55,738 bases of DNA from Smittium culicis (Eukaryota; Kickxellomycota; Harpellomycetes; Harpellales; Legeriomycetaceae), in assembly GCA_001970855.1 (NCBI GenBank), contig LSSN01000523.1:1-55738 (forward strand), in the 5' to 3' direction. The position numbers and the translations under genes were made by a program. The notes beneath the pieces were generated by a model, which saw only the letters and a list, made by a program, of their open reading frames with translations, was not told the origin of the DNA and did not search any database. Below, piece by piece: positions 24,992 through 35,771 of the stretch (the first letter of the stretch is position 1; every line of letters starts with the position of its first letter).

Positions 24992-25222
24992 CTTGTCTCT
25001 TCTATCGCAACCGATTGTCAAAAAATAATCAATTGCTTGTCTAAAAATAAAAACTATAATTGCTTGCCAGAAAGCGCTGCTTCTTGTCAAAAATAAATAC
25101 GACTTGTCAAAAACCACCGCTTCTTGTCATAATTTACTATTACTTGTCGGAAATAATTATTGCTTGTCATAATTGACTGTTACTTGTCAGTAAGCTCCAT
25201 TGCTTGTCAAACAATATCAATT
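24992..25222. promoter_or_regulatory. Phased CTTGTCA array upstream of chitin synthase
   Basis: The 7-mer CTTGTCA, or a one-base variant, recurs at exactly 20-bp spacing eight times, starting at 25063, 25083, 25103, 25123, 25143, 25163, 25183 and 25203. Three looser copies start at 24992, 25014 and 25036. The 13 bases between motifs differ from unit to unit, so the motif and the spacing, not the whole unit, are conserved. It lies about 0.67 kb upstream of the chitin synthase start. TGTCA is the core half-site of TALE-class homeodomain proteins, which makes a binding-site array possible; an old 20-bp minisatellite is the alternative. Confidence 0.6.
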
Positions 25223-25806
25223 TGTACGAATTAGGAAACAGCGTCCATTCAGACGGAACTGAAGAAGGTAAGTTTTACCAAATCGAAGATAAACCTTTTC
25301 AAGACACTGCAAGCTTCCAGCTAACTAATTAAACTCATAAACTTCGGCAAATCAGTTACCCAACAAAACAGCTCTCATTAAGCTATTCCCTTTTTGCAAC
25401 AAATTCCCTGTCATAAGAAAAAAAATTGCCGCTTTAGGCCCTGTAGGTGTCACATACAAAAAATCTGCCCAAACTGCAAATTAGACTTATCAAGCCGAAT
25501 TATTATTTGCTGCATCTTTGCCAATCTTAATAAAAACTCCCAATTCCGTAAAATCCGCTGTTTTAATTTTACTTCCAAACTTCCTCCCCCCAACACCTCA
25601 TTTTTTTATCTTTAAAAATCTTTCTTACTTTTGCTCTTCACATCTATATCACTTAAACTCCATTCTATTTCTCTCCCCTCTTCAACTCACTCTTTATCTT
25701 TGGCTTTGTTCGTCCTTTTATCTCTTTAATTACCTTGTAGATTCATTAATATATATCCCTAATACCAACCCTCTTTGCACTACACAGCAAACCTGATCTG
25801 CAGCTC
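25223..25806 (+). promoter_or_regulatory. Pyrimidine-rich promoter region of chitin synthase
   Basis: The sequence becomes strongly C/T-rich from about 25560 to 25740 on the coding strand, as is common in upstream regions of well-expressed fungal genes. Short frames inside are not supported as genes. Confidence 0.5.
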
Positions 25807-25814
25807 TATAAAAT
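25807..25814 (+). promoter_or_regulatory. TATA box of chitin synthase
   Basis: TATAAAAT lies 76 bases upstream of the start codon, just downstream of the pyrimidine-rich tract, a plausible position for a TATA box with a short leader. Confidence 0.6.
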
Positions 25815-25882
25815 AAAGGCCTTTCAGCCATAAAGCTAAACTCATTACTATTGCTGCATTTCTCTATTGCATAACCTAAATC

Positions 25883-28800
25883 ATGGATTCCGATCAGTAC
25901 TACAACAATAACAACACCACTCTCAGGAGAAACAGGACCCTATTCAGGCCTGATCGCGACGTTCAGGAAAACCAAATGTTATCAGGTAAAAAAAATAACA
26001 CTGGTCCCTGGGTCATCTTCTCCCGCATAGTCACATTCATGATTCCTGGAATTTTACTAAATAAACTCGGTGGTTTGAAAACTCCCGAAATTCGTCAGGC
26101 ATGGAGAGAAAAAGTCGCGCTTTGCTTCATTATTGCCTGCATTTGTGCTATGATCGTATTCCTAACACTCTTCTTACCTTCTGTATTTTGTCCTGGCTCT
26201 GTAAGCGGCACCCAGAATAACGTTGTTATGATCGGAAAAGAAGTCGGTTCTGTCGGTGTATTAGGTAACGGCTACTCTGTCCAAGATGCCAGATGGCCCT
26301 CCGCATTCAACCCCAGCCCCGGCCAAGATATCACCCCTTATTTTAGTCGCGATATCCCTCAAGAATGCCTCGGTGTTGATATTCAGAAATTTAGAGCCGT
26401 TTCTTATGATCTTTGCACCACAAACAACGGTATCAACGGCTGTGTTCTTGGAAAGCTGCCTGAAGCCGTCGATACCTTGAACCTATCTCCCTTGGACAAC
26501 CGTCCAATTGGCTTCGATTGGTCTGATCTCAAACAAGGCTTCTTTGCCATCAATGGAGTCGTTGTAAACTTAACCCCTTACTTACAGTCTGTAAAAACTC
26601 GAGCCCCTGACGATCTTCTCGATACTGCTATTTTTGCTGCTGCTAACGAAATGAACTCCGACGGTACTATCCTCTTCACCTCAAACAAAGAGCTTGATGC
26701 CGCCTCAAAATGCCTCATCGCCAGATACAGATCTGGTGTCATCTCCAAACAAACTGTCGGCTGCTTCGGTGTATCTCTATATAACTACATCGCACTAGTC
26801 ATTATCGGTCTAATTGTTTTCGTCAGATTCTTTATGGCCCTTGTCTTCAAATACTTTATTTCATGGAAGCTAGTTAAACGCCCCTCAAAAGACAAAATTA
26901 GACCAATCTCATACAATGCCGCTGCTCCGTGGAACTCTAATAATGCCTCAGTTTCTAAAAAAAAAAACAAATCCAAAGCTGAATTGGACGAACTTTATAC
27001 TGTCCTATTGGTCACATGCTACAGCGAAGGTGAAGATTCTATCAAAGGAACCTGTGACTCTTTAGTCGAAACAGATTACAGTTCTTCTAGAAAATTACTT
27101 TTCCTCGTAGCTGACGGAATTTTGAAAGGTGATGGCAATGACAGAACAACTGCCGACATTTGTGTGGGTTTAATTGAGCAGGAAGAAGCATTTTTAGAAC
27201 CTGAAGCTTGTTCTTACATTGCTGTTGCCTCAGGCTCCAAACAATACAACGAAGCTAAGGTCTTCTGTGGTTATTATAACTCAGGCAGTGTTAGAGTCCC
27301 CACTATAGTTGTTGTTAAATGTGGTGGCCCTCTTGAACAAGGCCAACCTAAGCCCGGTAACAGAGGTAAACGTGACTCTCAAGTTATCTTAATGGGCTTC
27401 TTTTCTCGTGTTATCTATAACGATCGCTTATGCCCCCTCGATTACGACCTATTCAGAAAAGTGCAATTTTTAACTGGTGCAACCCCTGACCTATTCGAAA
27501 TTGTTCTTATGGTTGATGCCGATACTCGTGTTTATCCCGACTCTTTGAGACTCCTAGTGAATTGTTTAAATAACGATCAGCTCATTATGGGAATATGTGG
27601 TGAAACTAGAATTGCCAATAAAAGACAATCATGGGTCACTGCCATTCAAGTTTACGAATATTATATTTCTCACCATCTTGGAAAAGCTTTCGAATCTGTA
27701 TTTGGTGGTGTTACCTGCTTACCTGGTTGTTTCTGTATGTATAGACTCAAAGCTCAAAAGGGTAGCGATTGGGTTCCTGTCTTAACCAAACCCGAAATTC
27801 TCCAAGATTATTCACAAAATGTTGTTGAAACTCTTCATGAAAAGAACCTTCTTCTCCTCGGTGAAGATCGCTTCCTAACAACTTTAATGTTAAAAAACTT
27901 CCCCAACCGCAAAATGATGTTCATGCCTCAAGCTGTCTGTAAAACTGTCGTCCCTGATGAATTCAAAGTTTTGTTATCCCAAAGACGTAGATGGATTAAT
28001 AGTACTGTTCATAACTTGATGGAACTTCTTCTAGTTCGCAACCTGTGCGGAACATTCTGTCTGTCTATGCAATTTTCCATCTTTCTCGATCTGATCGGTA
28101 CAGTTGTACTCCCAGTTGCTATTTTCATGACCTACGTACTAATTATTCAAGTTATTCGTTCCGCTTTCACTGAATTTACTGATGTCATTCCGCTAGTTAT
28201 GTTGGTGGTTGTTCTTTTCTTACCCTCTACACTGATTGCTTTTACCTCCAGAAGATACATATACTTTGTTTGGATGTTAATTTACCTACTTGCTCTTCCA
28301 ATCTGGAACTTTGTTTTACCTACATATGCCTACTGGCATTTTGACGATTTCTCATGGGGTGAAACACGTAAAGTTGCCGGAGAAGTTAAGGGTACAGGAC
28401 ACGGTCATGAAGGTGGCGAATTTGACTCCTCTGCTGTTCCTCTCCGACGCTGGGAAGATTATGAAAGACAAAGAATCCGCAATATGAAGAAAGCCGATAA
28501 GAATAAATTCTATAACCAGCCTCAAGAAGACTACTACAATAGCTCTACATTCTTGGACGATTCTGAATCTGCTGGTCTACTCCGAAACGAGTCAACAAGT
28601 CCCAATTTCTCCGGTCACTCTGAAGCTCATAACTCTGATCACGGCTACAATAATAATGACTATATTCCTCAAAGAGATTACGAAAATAGCCGCCCTAATC
28701 GCAACGATATTATTCATGACGAATTTGAGCTTCAAACATTCAACAGCAATAGCCAAAATTATGATCAAGACTCCTCATATAACCAAAACAATTATAACGA

Positions 28801-28891
28801 CTCCCACCAAAACAATCCATCCCGAAACCAAAACTTGAGCCCAACAAATTCGAGAGTTAGACCTGGTGGCGCCCGTCCATTGAGAAAATAA
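25883..28891 (+). CDS. Chitin synthase, class IV / Chs3-like
   Basis: One uninterrupted exon of 1002 residues. It is a plasma-membrane processive glycosyltransferase (GT2) that polymerises UDP-GlcNAc into cell-wall chitin. The N terminus is Asn-rich. The class IV signature follows: FSRIVTFMIPG (46-56), GGLKTPEIRQAWREK (63-77) and a membrane segment at 78-100. A degenerate cytochrome b5-like stretch lies near 212-290 and a second membrane segment at about 300-322. The catalytic core has VDADT at 544-548, GVTCLPGCFCMYR at 609-621, EDRF at 661-664 and QRRRW at 700-704, all intact. At least three C-terminal membrane segments follow (725-815), and the last 150 residues are a hydrophilic Asn/Ser/Asp-rich tail. 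There is no myosin head, so it is not class V. Codons end in C more often than in the intron-rich neighbours, suggesting high expression. It is convergent with the TFIIA gene. Confidence 0.96.
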   Translation: MDSDQYYNNNNTTLRRNRTLFRPDRDVQENQMLSGKKNNTGPWVIFSRIVTFMIPGILLNKLGGLKTPEIRQAWREKVALCFIIACICAMIVFLTLFLPSVFCPGSVSGTQNNVVMIGKEVGSVGVLGNGYSVQDARWPSAFNPSPGQDITPYFSRDIPQECLGVDIQKFRAVSYDLCTTNNGINGCVLGKLPEAVDTLNLSPLDNRPIGFDWSDLKQGFFAINGVVVNLTPYLQSVKTRAPDDLLDTAIFAAANEMNSDGTILFTSNKELDAASKCLIARYRSGVISKQTVGCFGVSLYNYIALVIIGLIVFVRFFMALVFKYFISWKLVKRPSKDKIRPISYNAAAPWNSNNASVSKKKNKSKAELDELYTVLLVTCYSEGEDSIKGTCDSLVETDYSSSRKLLFLVADGILKGDGNDRTTADICVGLIEQEEAFLEPEACSYIAVASGSKQYNEAKVFCGYYNSGSVRVPTIVVVKCGGPLEQGQPKPGNRGKRDSQVILMGFFSRVIYNDRLCPLDYDLFRKVQFLTGATPDLFEIVLMVDADTRVYPDSLRLLVNCLNNDQLIMGICGETRIANKRQSWVTAIQVYEYYISHHLGKAFESVFGGVTCLPGCFCMYRLKAQKGSDWVPVLTKPEILQDYSQNVVETLHEKNLLLLGEDRFLTTLMLKNFPNRKMMFMPQAVCKTVVPDEFKVLLSQRRRWINSTVHNLMELLLVRNLCGTFCLSMQFSIFLDLIGTVVLPVAIFMTYVLIIQVIRSAFTEFTDVIPLVMLVVVLFLPSTLIAFTSRRYIYFVWMLIYLLALPIWNFVLPTYAYWHFDDFSWGETRKVAGEVKGTGHGHEGGEFDSSAVPLRRWEDYERQRIRNMKKADKNKFYNQPQEDYYNSSTFLDDSESAGLLRNESTSPNFSGHSEAHNSDHGYNNNDYIPQRDYENSRPNRNDIIHDEFELQTFNSNSQNYDQDSSYNQNNYNDSHQNNPSRNQNLSPTNSRVRPGGARPLRK

Positions 28892-29526
28892 TTGATTTTC
28901 CACTTCATCTTATCTTTATTTTAACACTTATTCTCGGGTGTATATATATATATTCACAAATTACTCAACCATTTTTTTTTTCATATAATATATTGACTAT
29001 ATTAAACCTTTTTTTTTATTTAAAGAAATCTATTGAATACATAGGCTAAGGATGCTTATATCAAATAAAATATTTAATATTTTCTTACCGCTGTTTTTTT
29101 TTTTTTGGCTCATTTCTTTAATTATATGGACCCAATAATGATCCGAAAATTTTTTCTTCACGGGCTCCTCATCACAACCTTTTTTTAACTTAAATGAGCC
29201 GCCCATAAATATAAATATGTATTTGCCTATGTTACTATATTTATATTATTAGCATAAAATATTGCCTATTTGTAAGATTTTCTACAACTGTATATCATAT
29301 TTAGCTGGATAAAAGAAAAAAGGAATGAGAATGATTGAGAGAACGTGTAGAGACAACGAGACAGGTTATTTATTTAGAAATTTTTCGAATATTGTATGGT
29401 ACAAATATATAAAGAAATGGAATTTAGGGTGACGAGTGGATAAATAACAATAAATAAATTGAAATTAAGTTAAATATAGAGATAGACGTGAAAAATAAGA
29501 TAAAAGTGGCCAGCTTTCATTGTGGT
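28892..29526. other. Convergent 3' intergenic region
   Basis: AT-rich, with T tracts near 28970-29015 and a short TA run at 28941-28953. It should contain the 3' ends of the chitin synthase and TFIIA transcripts. No gene seen. Confidence 0.5.
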
Positions 29527-30912
29527 CTACCACTCAAAGTCGCCGTTGGCTCTATGGAACAAGTAGTTTCTGCCATTTACAAGCATTATTCCATCTTTTA
29601 ATACGCACTTCCATTTATTTTTGGTCCTAGAAACCTTGTCATACTGGCATAGAACCATATGTTCAGTTATTTCTCCTCCATTTTCGACCTCCTCATCATC
29701 ACTATCATCCAAATCGGAATTTATTTCCTCATTTTCGTCATTATCGTGATGATAGCTAGTGGAATTGTCACCGTCTAATTGAGGAATTTTAGACTTTTCG
29801 GAGCCTTGGATACTGGTATTGCCGTTTAGCGAATCAAAGTTACTTGCCATTTTAGAGCGGAAATCACCAGATACTTTTTTCCACATTAAATCAAAATCAT
29901 CAGTTCCGTCATTTTGTGGGAAGTGAGGAAGTTTTCGAACTTTAGAAAGTCTATCGTCTGCATTTGTAAAGTTATGGTCATCCTCCGAGGCTCTTTTGTT
30001 ATGATTCAGGAGATTCTTCAAATTGGGCGCCGAATTTTTTATAGCCGAGCTAGCATCACTTGAATTTTCAGGTATTGTTGATAGGAGAGTATTACCATTA
30101 GATGGGAAATATATTGGCGGCCTGTTAGAAAGCGGTTCGTCCTGCGTATCATCTGCGTCGCTACTTTCTTGATCATAGTTATCGTAATCATCATCAAGAT
30201 GAACGTCCTGTCTCCTGTTTTTGTTTAATGAGGAAAAGCTTCTGTCTGAATCTGCACCTCTTACATTGGGAGAATTTATTATTGACGCCAGTGAAGCTGC
30301 GCTTTTCCCTGAAAACCTACTATCGATATTTGAAAACTGATTCAAGGTCATCTCTGCATTATTGTCTAATTCATCTTCGCTTTCTTCTGTTAATTGGGTA
30401 AAGAAAAGTATCTGTTATTAAACAATTCATTTTTCATATTATAATTACATTCATATGTACAAGCTATACCTTTTGTTTCATTATATTCTTTAGGATTTTC
30501 AACTTCTTTTTCTTCATATTCTTCTTCAGGTGCATCAGGTGGGAAACTAGTTACTCTTGATTGGATTATTTTAGTTTCCCATAGCTATTTAGTTTAAGAA
30601 AAAGCAGGAAATAATTAATATGTAGTTTTAACAGATAAGTAAAATAGTAATATCAAAACCAAGGGAAATTACACGCTGCAGCTCTTGCAAAACGCTAATG
30701 TCAACACCACTGTCATCAAAATCGCGCTGAACGCTTCTAATTACGTCATCTATTACTTGTTGATAAATTGAAGCCTAGTATATGATATCGTAAATAAATG
30801 ACTTTAATAATCTTTATTATAACTAGTTTATATTATTATTATCTTTTAAACACATTATTTTAAAATTTAGTTGAGTTTATTTGTTTTTATTTACCACGAC
30901 TGAGCTAGACAT
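29527..30912 (-). CDS. TOA1: TFIIA large subunit (Toa1/GTF2A1)
   Basis: Four exons: 30912-30895, 30774-30673, 30584-30470, 30386-29527, giving 364 residues with frame kept at all GT-AG junctions. TFIIA stabilises TBP on the TATA box in the RNA polymerase II preinitiation complex. The N-terminal helical domain reads IYQQVIDDVIRSVQRDF, then GVD and LQELQRLWETKI, matching the four-helix-bundle part of Toa1 (residues about 8-50). A long acidic, Ser/Asn-rich linker follows, as is usual in this family. The C-terminal beta-barrel half is well kept: MVLCQYDKVSRTKNKWKC, LKDGIMLVNGRNYLFHRA and a terminal GDFEW. The tiny first exon (18 nt, six residues) is supported by a good GTAAAT donor and by restoring the family N terminus. 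Assignment is firm. Confidence 0.94.
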
Positions 30913-31625
30913 TTTTTTTATAGATTAGAAATGTGATCTGGAAAAAGCTAGGGAATTCGGGATTATTATTTTTTAATGATTATTCACTTTTTCTCCAATT
31001 TGTACAAAAAGTAGGTAAGTGCAAAACTTTAGTTAAAATGATAGATAATGGTATTAGTACTGATTATAATTAATTCCTAACAATACAAAAGCCTAAAACA
31101 AAATATGGAAATGATTAGTCATAGAAAAAAATTGTCTTGTTTGAAGCACATATTTATCTTAAAATATTCTTTCTTTATATAAATATATCGTTTAATTTAC
31201 TTGTTATTTTACATCGGCTTCAAATTATTCGGATAGAGGGATAAAGAAGCCTTTTTATAATAAATTGAGTTTGAAAAGAGAAAGGGATATTTTTCCTCCC
31301 TCCTACTTTTTAGAGGAGTAACCCCAAACCCTGCCACTAATTCAAAGCTATTTTCATTTGACAGTTTATGAACTTATTAGCAATCCGGCACATTATCCAT
31401 TCGCCATTTTTTACTAATTCTGCTGTAAATAATGATAGTAATTGGCAGACAAACAATGACTAATAGATCATAAGTACCTATTTGCTTAATATACTCAACA
31501 TCTTTAATTCAGCCAATAATTATCATATTTTATACTTATCAACTATTTTAATTCGATAATTATCCAGTTATTGGTAGTTGTTATATATCGTATGCTATGA
31601 TATAATCACTTGCTGTATATTCAAA
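30913..31625. other. Intergenic, upstream of the TFIIA gene
   Basis: AT-rich with no supported frame. The right-hand part approaches a MITE insertion. No clear promoter motif was recognised. Confidence 0.45.
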
Positions 31626-31873
31626 TGGGAGATTCAGAACGAAGAGAGCACTTTGTTTCAGTTTAATGTTATTGGCCTGTAAAATCACTTTTTGTAAGTA
31701 TTATTGGCGGAACAAAAAAGGCATTTTGATTTTTCTATTTCTTCGTTTTAATATAAAATTTTTATTTGCTAAAAATGTAAATTATTCTACTCATTGGTCG
31801 ATTATTTTTTATGAGATTTTATATACTGAAACTCTTTACACTATAAAATGGCCTCTTCATAAAGAATCACACA
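31626..31873. mobile_element. 248-bp-family MITE, intact copy
   Basis: Begins TGGGAGATTCAGAACGAAGAG and ends CTCTTCATAAAGAATCACACA, 248 bp. The interior (AAGTATTATTGGCGGAACAAAAAAGGC, split by a few changes) matches the copies at 17394 and, inverted, 22843. A 72-codon frame across it is incidental. Confidence 0.85.
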
Positions 31874-32004
31874 AATGGAAATAAAAATAATATCCAATAA
31901 TTACTCAATACAATCTAATTAGTGGTCAGTCATTAATGATATGTTGAAACCTATTAGTATCAAGATTAATTGCTCCAGCTCATTCTTTAGCATTTATCTA
32001 TACA

Positions 32005-32196
32005 GCTCTTTCAGGGGTCAACACTGTTAAGCTTCATTAAAAATCATAATTGGATAAACCTATTTAAGAGCATGTGTTATTGGGTATACTCAAATTTTTA
32101 GCCAATTAGTATTTAAAATAATTTGCTGATATATTAGATTGTCATTTGGTTGAATGATTTTGGTAGTTTATATGACAACCGTACATGAAAGGACTA
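32005..32196. mobile_element. Second-subfamily TTAA-type element, eroded
   Basis: Left end GCTCTTTCAGGGGTCAAC and right end GACAACCGTACATGAAAGGAC are inverted versions of each other and resemble the ends of the element at 21834. The internal GATTTTGGTAGTTTA block is shared. The terminal TTAA sites are lost. Confidence 0.55.
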
Positions 32197-32529
32197 GTCA
32201 ACTAACCAATTTATGACGACTAGCATTTTCAAATATAAAATAACTTACAAGGCCCTAAATATCCAACCTTTCAAACCGCATTTAAAAGCATATGTTTTCT
32301 AAAAATAGCCATTGAAAATATTTTTTTTTGATTTAGATTTTCTAGATACATTTTAATTTCAAATAAAATTTAGAAACACAAACTGTCAAAATTACCACTC
32401 TTCTACTTCGAAGACTTATGGTAAAACTATTTAAACAGCTAACCCTAAAATATTCGAACCTTTAAAAAAAATAAATGAATTTTTATAAAGCTTAAAATTA
32501 TACCTTTAATATATGCTTTTCTAAGATAT

Positions 32530-32960
32530 ATGACATTTAACACCGCTTATAATAGTACTCCTAAATACTTTAGTTGGACTGATCTAGTGACTAAAAATCG
32601 TATACCTCCAGAGTCAATAGTACTAGATTTAAGAAAAAAATTATTAAAACCTTTAATTCCAAACCAGCGTCGCACTAAAATGGTACCTTGAGCAAAAAAA
32701 AATAAGTTAAAACTTTATGTATTGTGGGATGGATCTTTCAAGCTGGGTTTTACGACTCATTTTTTGAATGCACACAATAAAATTATGTCGAAATCCTAAT
32801 TATAACTCCTGAGAGACATCCATATTTGTTTCGAATTGACAATGAACCAAAAACTATCTTTTTTAAATTGGTTGGTAAAAAATAAAATAAAACATGTGGA
32901 TTAATAACTGAACAAAAATATAATTGAGCTTTTTGAATTTACAGTGTACAAATATGAATA
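32530..32960 (+). pseudogene. Integrase-like scrap of an LTR retrotransposon
   Basis: A 57-codon stretch begins with an NTAYNSTPKY block, then RIPPESIVLDL. After a stop, a short stretch reads VLWDGSFKLGFTTHF. Together these resemble the end of the catalytic core and the C-terminal part of Ty3/Gypsy integrases. The match is short and based on memory of motif style; no ends were found. Confidence 0.35.
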
Positions 32961-34790
32961 CAAATTGATAACGATCTATTCTTATAACGGGTTGAGAGTG
33001 GTAACTAGTCCAAGCAGCTTTTGTCAGTCTTAAAAAACAGGTGAATTAATAGATACCACTGACCTTTAGCACATATCATTCAACTCTTACCTCTCCGAAT
33101 ACATTTAAAGTTTTACTAAAAATGAAAAGAAAAAAAAGAGATGAAATTCCTAAAATTATAGAAAGGTGGACATAGTATATATACATATTGTAAATGAAAA
33201 TGTCGCTGTAAGTGCAACGTCCAGAAATTAAAGTTAAAAACGAAAAAAAAAACCTAAAAACCTAAAAATATCACGCGAATTGGACCCAAAAAACACAATT
33301 ATAAAAATTTTTAATTATAATGATCTAAAAAAATGATTATATTGCTGAAAATATATATGTGATTAAAATTCAAGAAAATGAAACAGAATCACATTGAAGT
33401 TTTCTGAGGCATAATAAATCATCTAATAGCGCCATAAACTAAATTGTGATTAAAATCCTTATATATTTTCGTAGAAGCAAGGCTTTTATCCGGCCTATGT
33501 TTTCGTGGAGTTTTTTTTTTAAATACTGGGAGGATATTCAGTATAACTATGGATCCTGGTATAAAAAAGCTTAGCCCTCTTAACCAGTAAAATCATTTCA
33601 CATTAAGTGAATTATTTATATAGTACATAGGATATTTACCTGGTATTGATTTATCCTAGATCATAGACTTAATCGCTTGGCTAGCTGTTCTGTTAATATT
33701 AAAAAGCACTAAGTACCTAGACCCACCATTTTATACCACCTTGGAGTAAGATCAGATATTACAGACAGAAAAGGATACGCGATTCTGGTAAATTTATTAT
33801 GTCAGTGTAAGCTGGCTGGTTCCTATCTTCTGATAGATTTTTATCGCTTGCCTCATAGGCTGCATTAGCAGAAAGCTACAGTGACCCTTTACGCGCCTTT
33901 GATTAGAAAATATACCTCAGCACACAGTTAAGTTATATTAGGCACTCTGTATGGGAAGATAGTAGTTCTGTTTGATGTTATGTCATTCAAAGCTTCTCAA
34001 TACTGATATATATCCGTATCGTTAAAAAAAGTATATATTGAAGGGAGTAGTACTTAGATCATTATTAATATACACATATAATTCCTCAAATCTCAATACT
34101 TCAAATCATGTAGCAACATTAGACTCGCTTAAAATATTTCAATTTAAACATTTAAATTTATTTGCTATATCTTTATACATCTATAAACTTTCAACTTTAT
34201 AAAGTATGACATAAATTTGTCTATTATTTTACCAAGGGCAAGGAGCTACTGAACTTGCACCTAGTATATATATAAATAATATGTGTGAGCTGACTTCAAG
34301 TAAATTAAATCAGAAAAGTTGAATTTAAATTATTATATCCATGAAAATTAATAAGAATTATCTGCCACATAAATTAGAATAGCCTAGAAAACAATATATA
34401 CAAATATATCTAGCATTAATAGATAATATTAGCGCAAGAAATGGATCTATGCTTAGAATATCATTATCAGAATTTAACTATTATATAACACAAGCGCCCA
34501 AAATTTGGGAAATCTCTCTCTACCGTTATTCCTTAGATTTTAAATCTAATTTTGTCTTAAAAAAATTTATTAGAATTTATTTTAAAAACAAATTACACTT
34601 CAAATATAAAATTATTAAAATAAAATAAGTGTGTTAATCTACGGATATTATTAATGAAACTGAGAATCTCTAACCGTGTTTAAGAAATCAATTATATCGA
34701 AACTCACTCTAATAGAAGAAAATAAAACGGTTGCTTACAATTAAAAGTGATTCCTTTTTTTAGCTATTAAAATTTACAAAAAATTATCTA
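32961..34790. other. AT-rich intergenic region
   Basis: No supported gene. Some stretches (33120-33260, 33480-33900) look less random than background and may be eroded transposon DNA, but no domain could be read. Confidence 0.4.
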
Positions 34791-35771
34791 GTACAAAATT
34801 AAATTCTCACCAAATGAATTTTCTCGAATGAGAACTTTGAAAGAGGCGAATCGGAATTCCCCTTTGATTTTGATATCCGCGTGGGCAACTTTACCCTGAC
34901 GATAGTCCAAAAGTCAACTCCCTTATGAGTTAACGCACCGCATTCGCTACTAGGAATTTGAAAGACAACACTGAAATTATAGGGGCCACGCCAAATCTGC
35001 CAACTCTCTAATATAATTTAGTAATAAGCAACGGGAGATGCGCCACAATACCTCGGCTGCGTCTGTAGACGAGTATAATACAGGACCCATTGAGCTGGTG
35101 GATACCCAAGATTTAGCCCTAACTGCTGCTTTCTCGACAATAGGAAAAAAAACTAATATATATGTGGAATTCCTTGTTCAGGACTTCCATATTAAACTCA
35201 AAATAGTACTTATTTGTAAATCTCAGATTTCTTAATAAAACAAAAGAATAGTAATATAGAATAATTTGAGATAATTTTAAACTAAACAAATTTTAATTGG
35301 TGGATTTTCAATAGAAATCTACAAAAAATTAGAAATCCATTACTTATAAAACTTATACTGCTAACTAAAAATGTGCATATCATCAATAAAAAGAATTCAA
35401 ATTATTTATGCTTAGCTTATAGTGATAAAAAATAAATAAAACGAATACTAGATTCAAAAATATCAAGACGTAAAAAAGAAATAAAACTTTAAATAGCCAT
35501 AATATTCTGACGGTTAGAAAAAAGTACCAGATTTTTTAAAATAAAAGAATTCATTAAAAATTCAATATCTAGTAAAACATTAATTAATTTAAAAATTATA
35601 TTAAGCATAATTAATACAAAAAATAATTTACTATAAAAGTTAATTAAAACTCAACCAGGCTTTTGTTTTATTTCGTTAAATTTTTCACTCAAACCAATTT
35701 TAATAATTAAAACTCAAACAGCCAAATTATAAATTAACAAAAAAAAAGTAAAAAAAACATTTCTATTTACT
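34791..35771. other. Possible transposon scrap, unrecognised
   Basis: About 34810-35150 is richer in GC than its flanks and holds a 65-codon plus-strand frame with a Gly-Pro-Ile-Glu-Leu-Val-Asp stretch. It may belong to the decayed Gag region that follows. No family assigned. Confidence 0.3.

Noticed and set aside
24992..25222. CRISPR-like array reading of the CTTGTCA repeats
   Set aside because: The conserved part is only seven bases with 13-base spacers, far below any CRISPR repeat, and the sequence is nuclear fungal DNA.
25394..25796. Two overlapping frames upstream of the chitin synthase
   Set aside because: C/T-rich promoter sequence gives Ser/Pro/Leu/Phe-rich chance frames; a TATA box and the real start follow.
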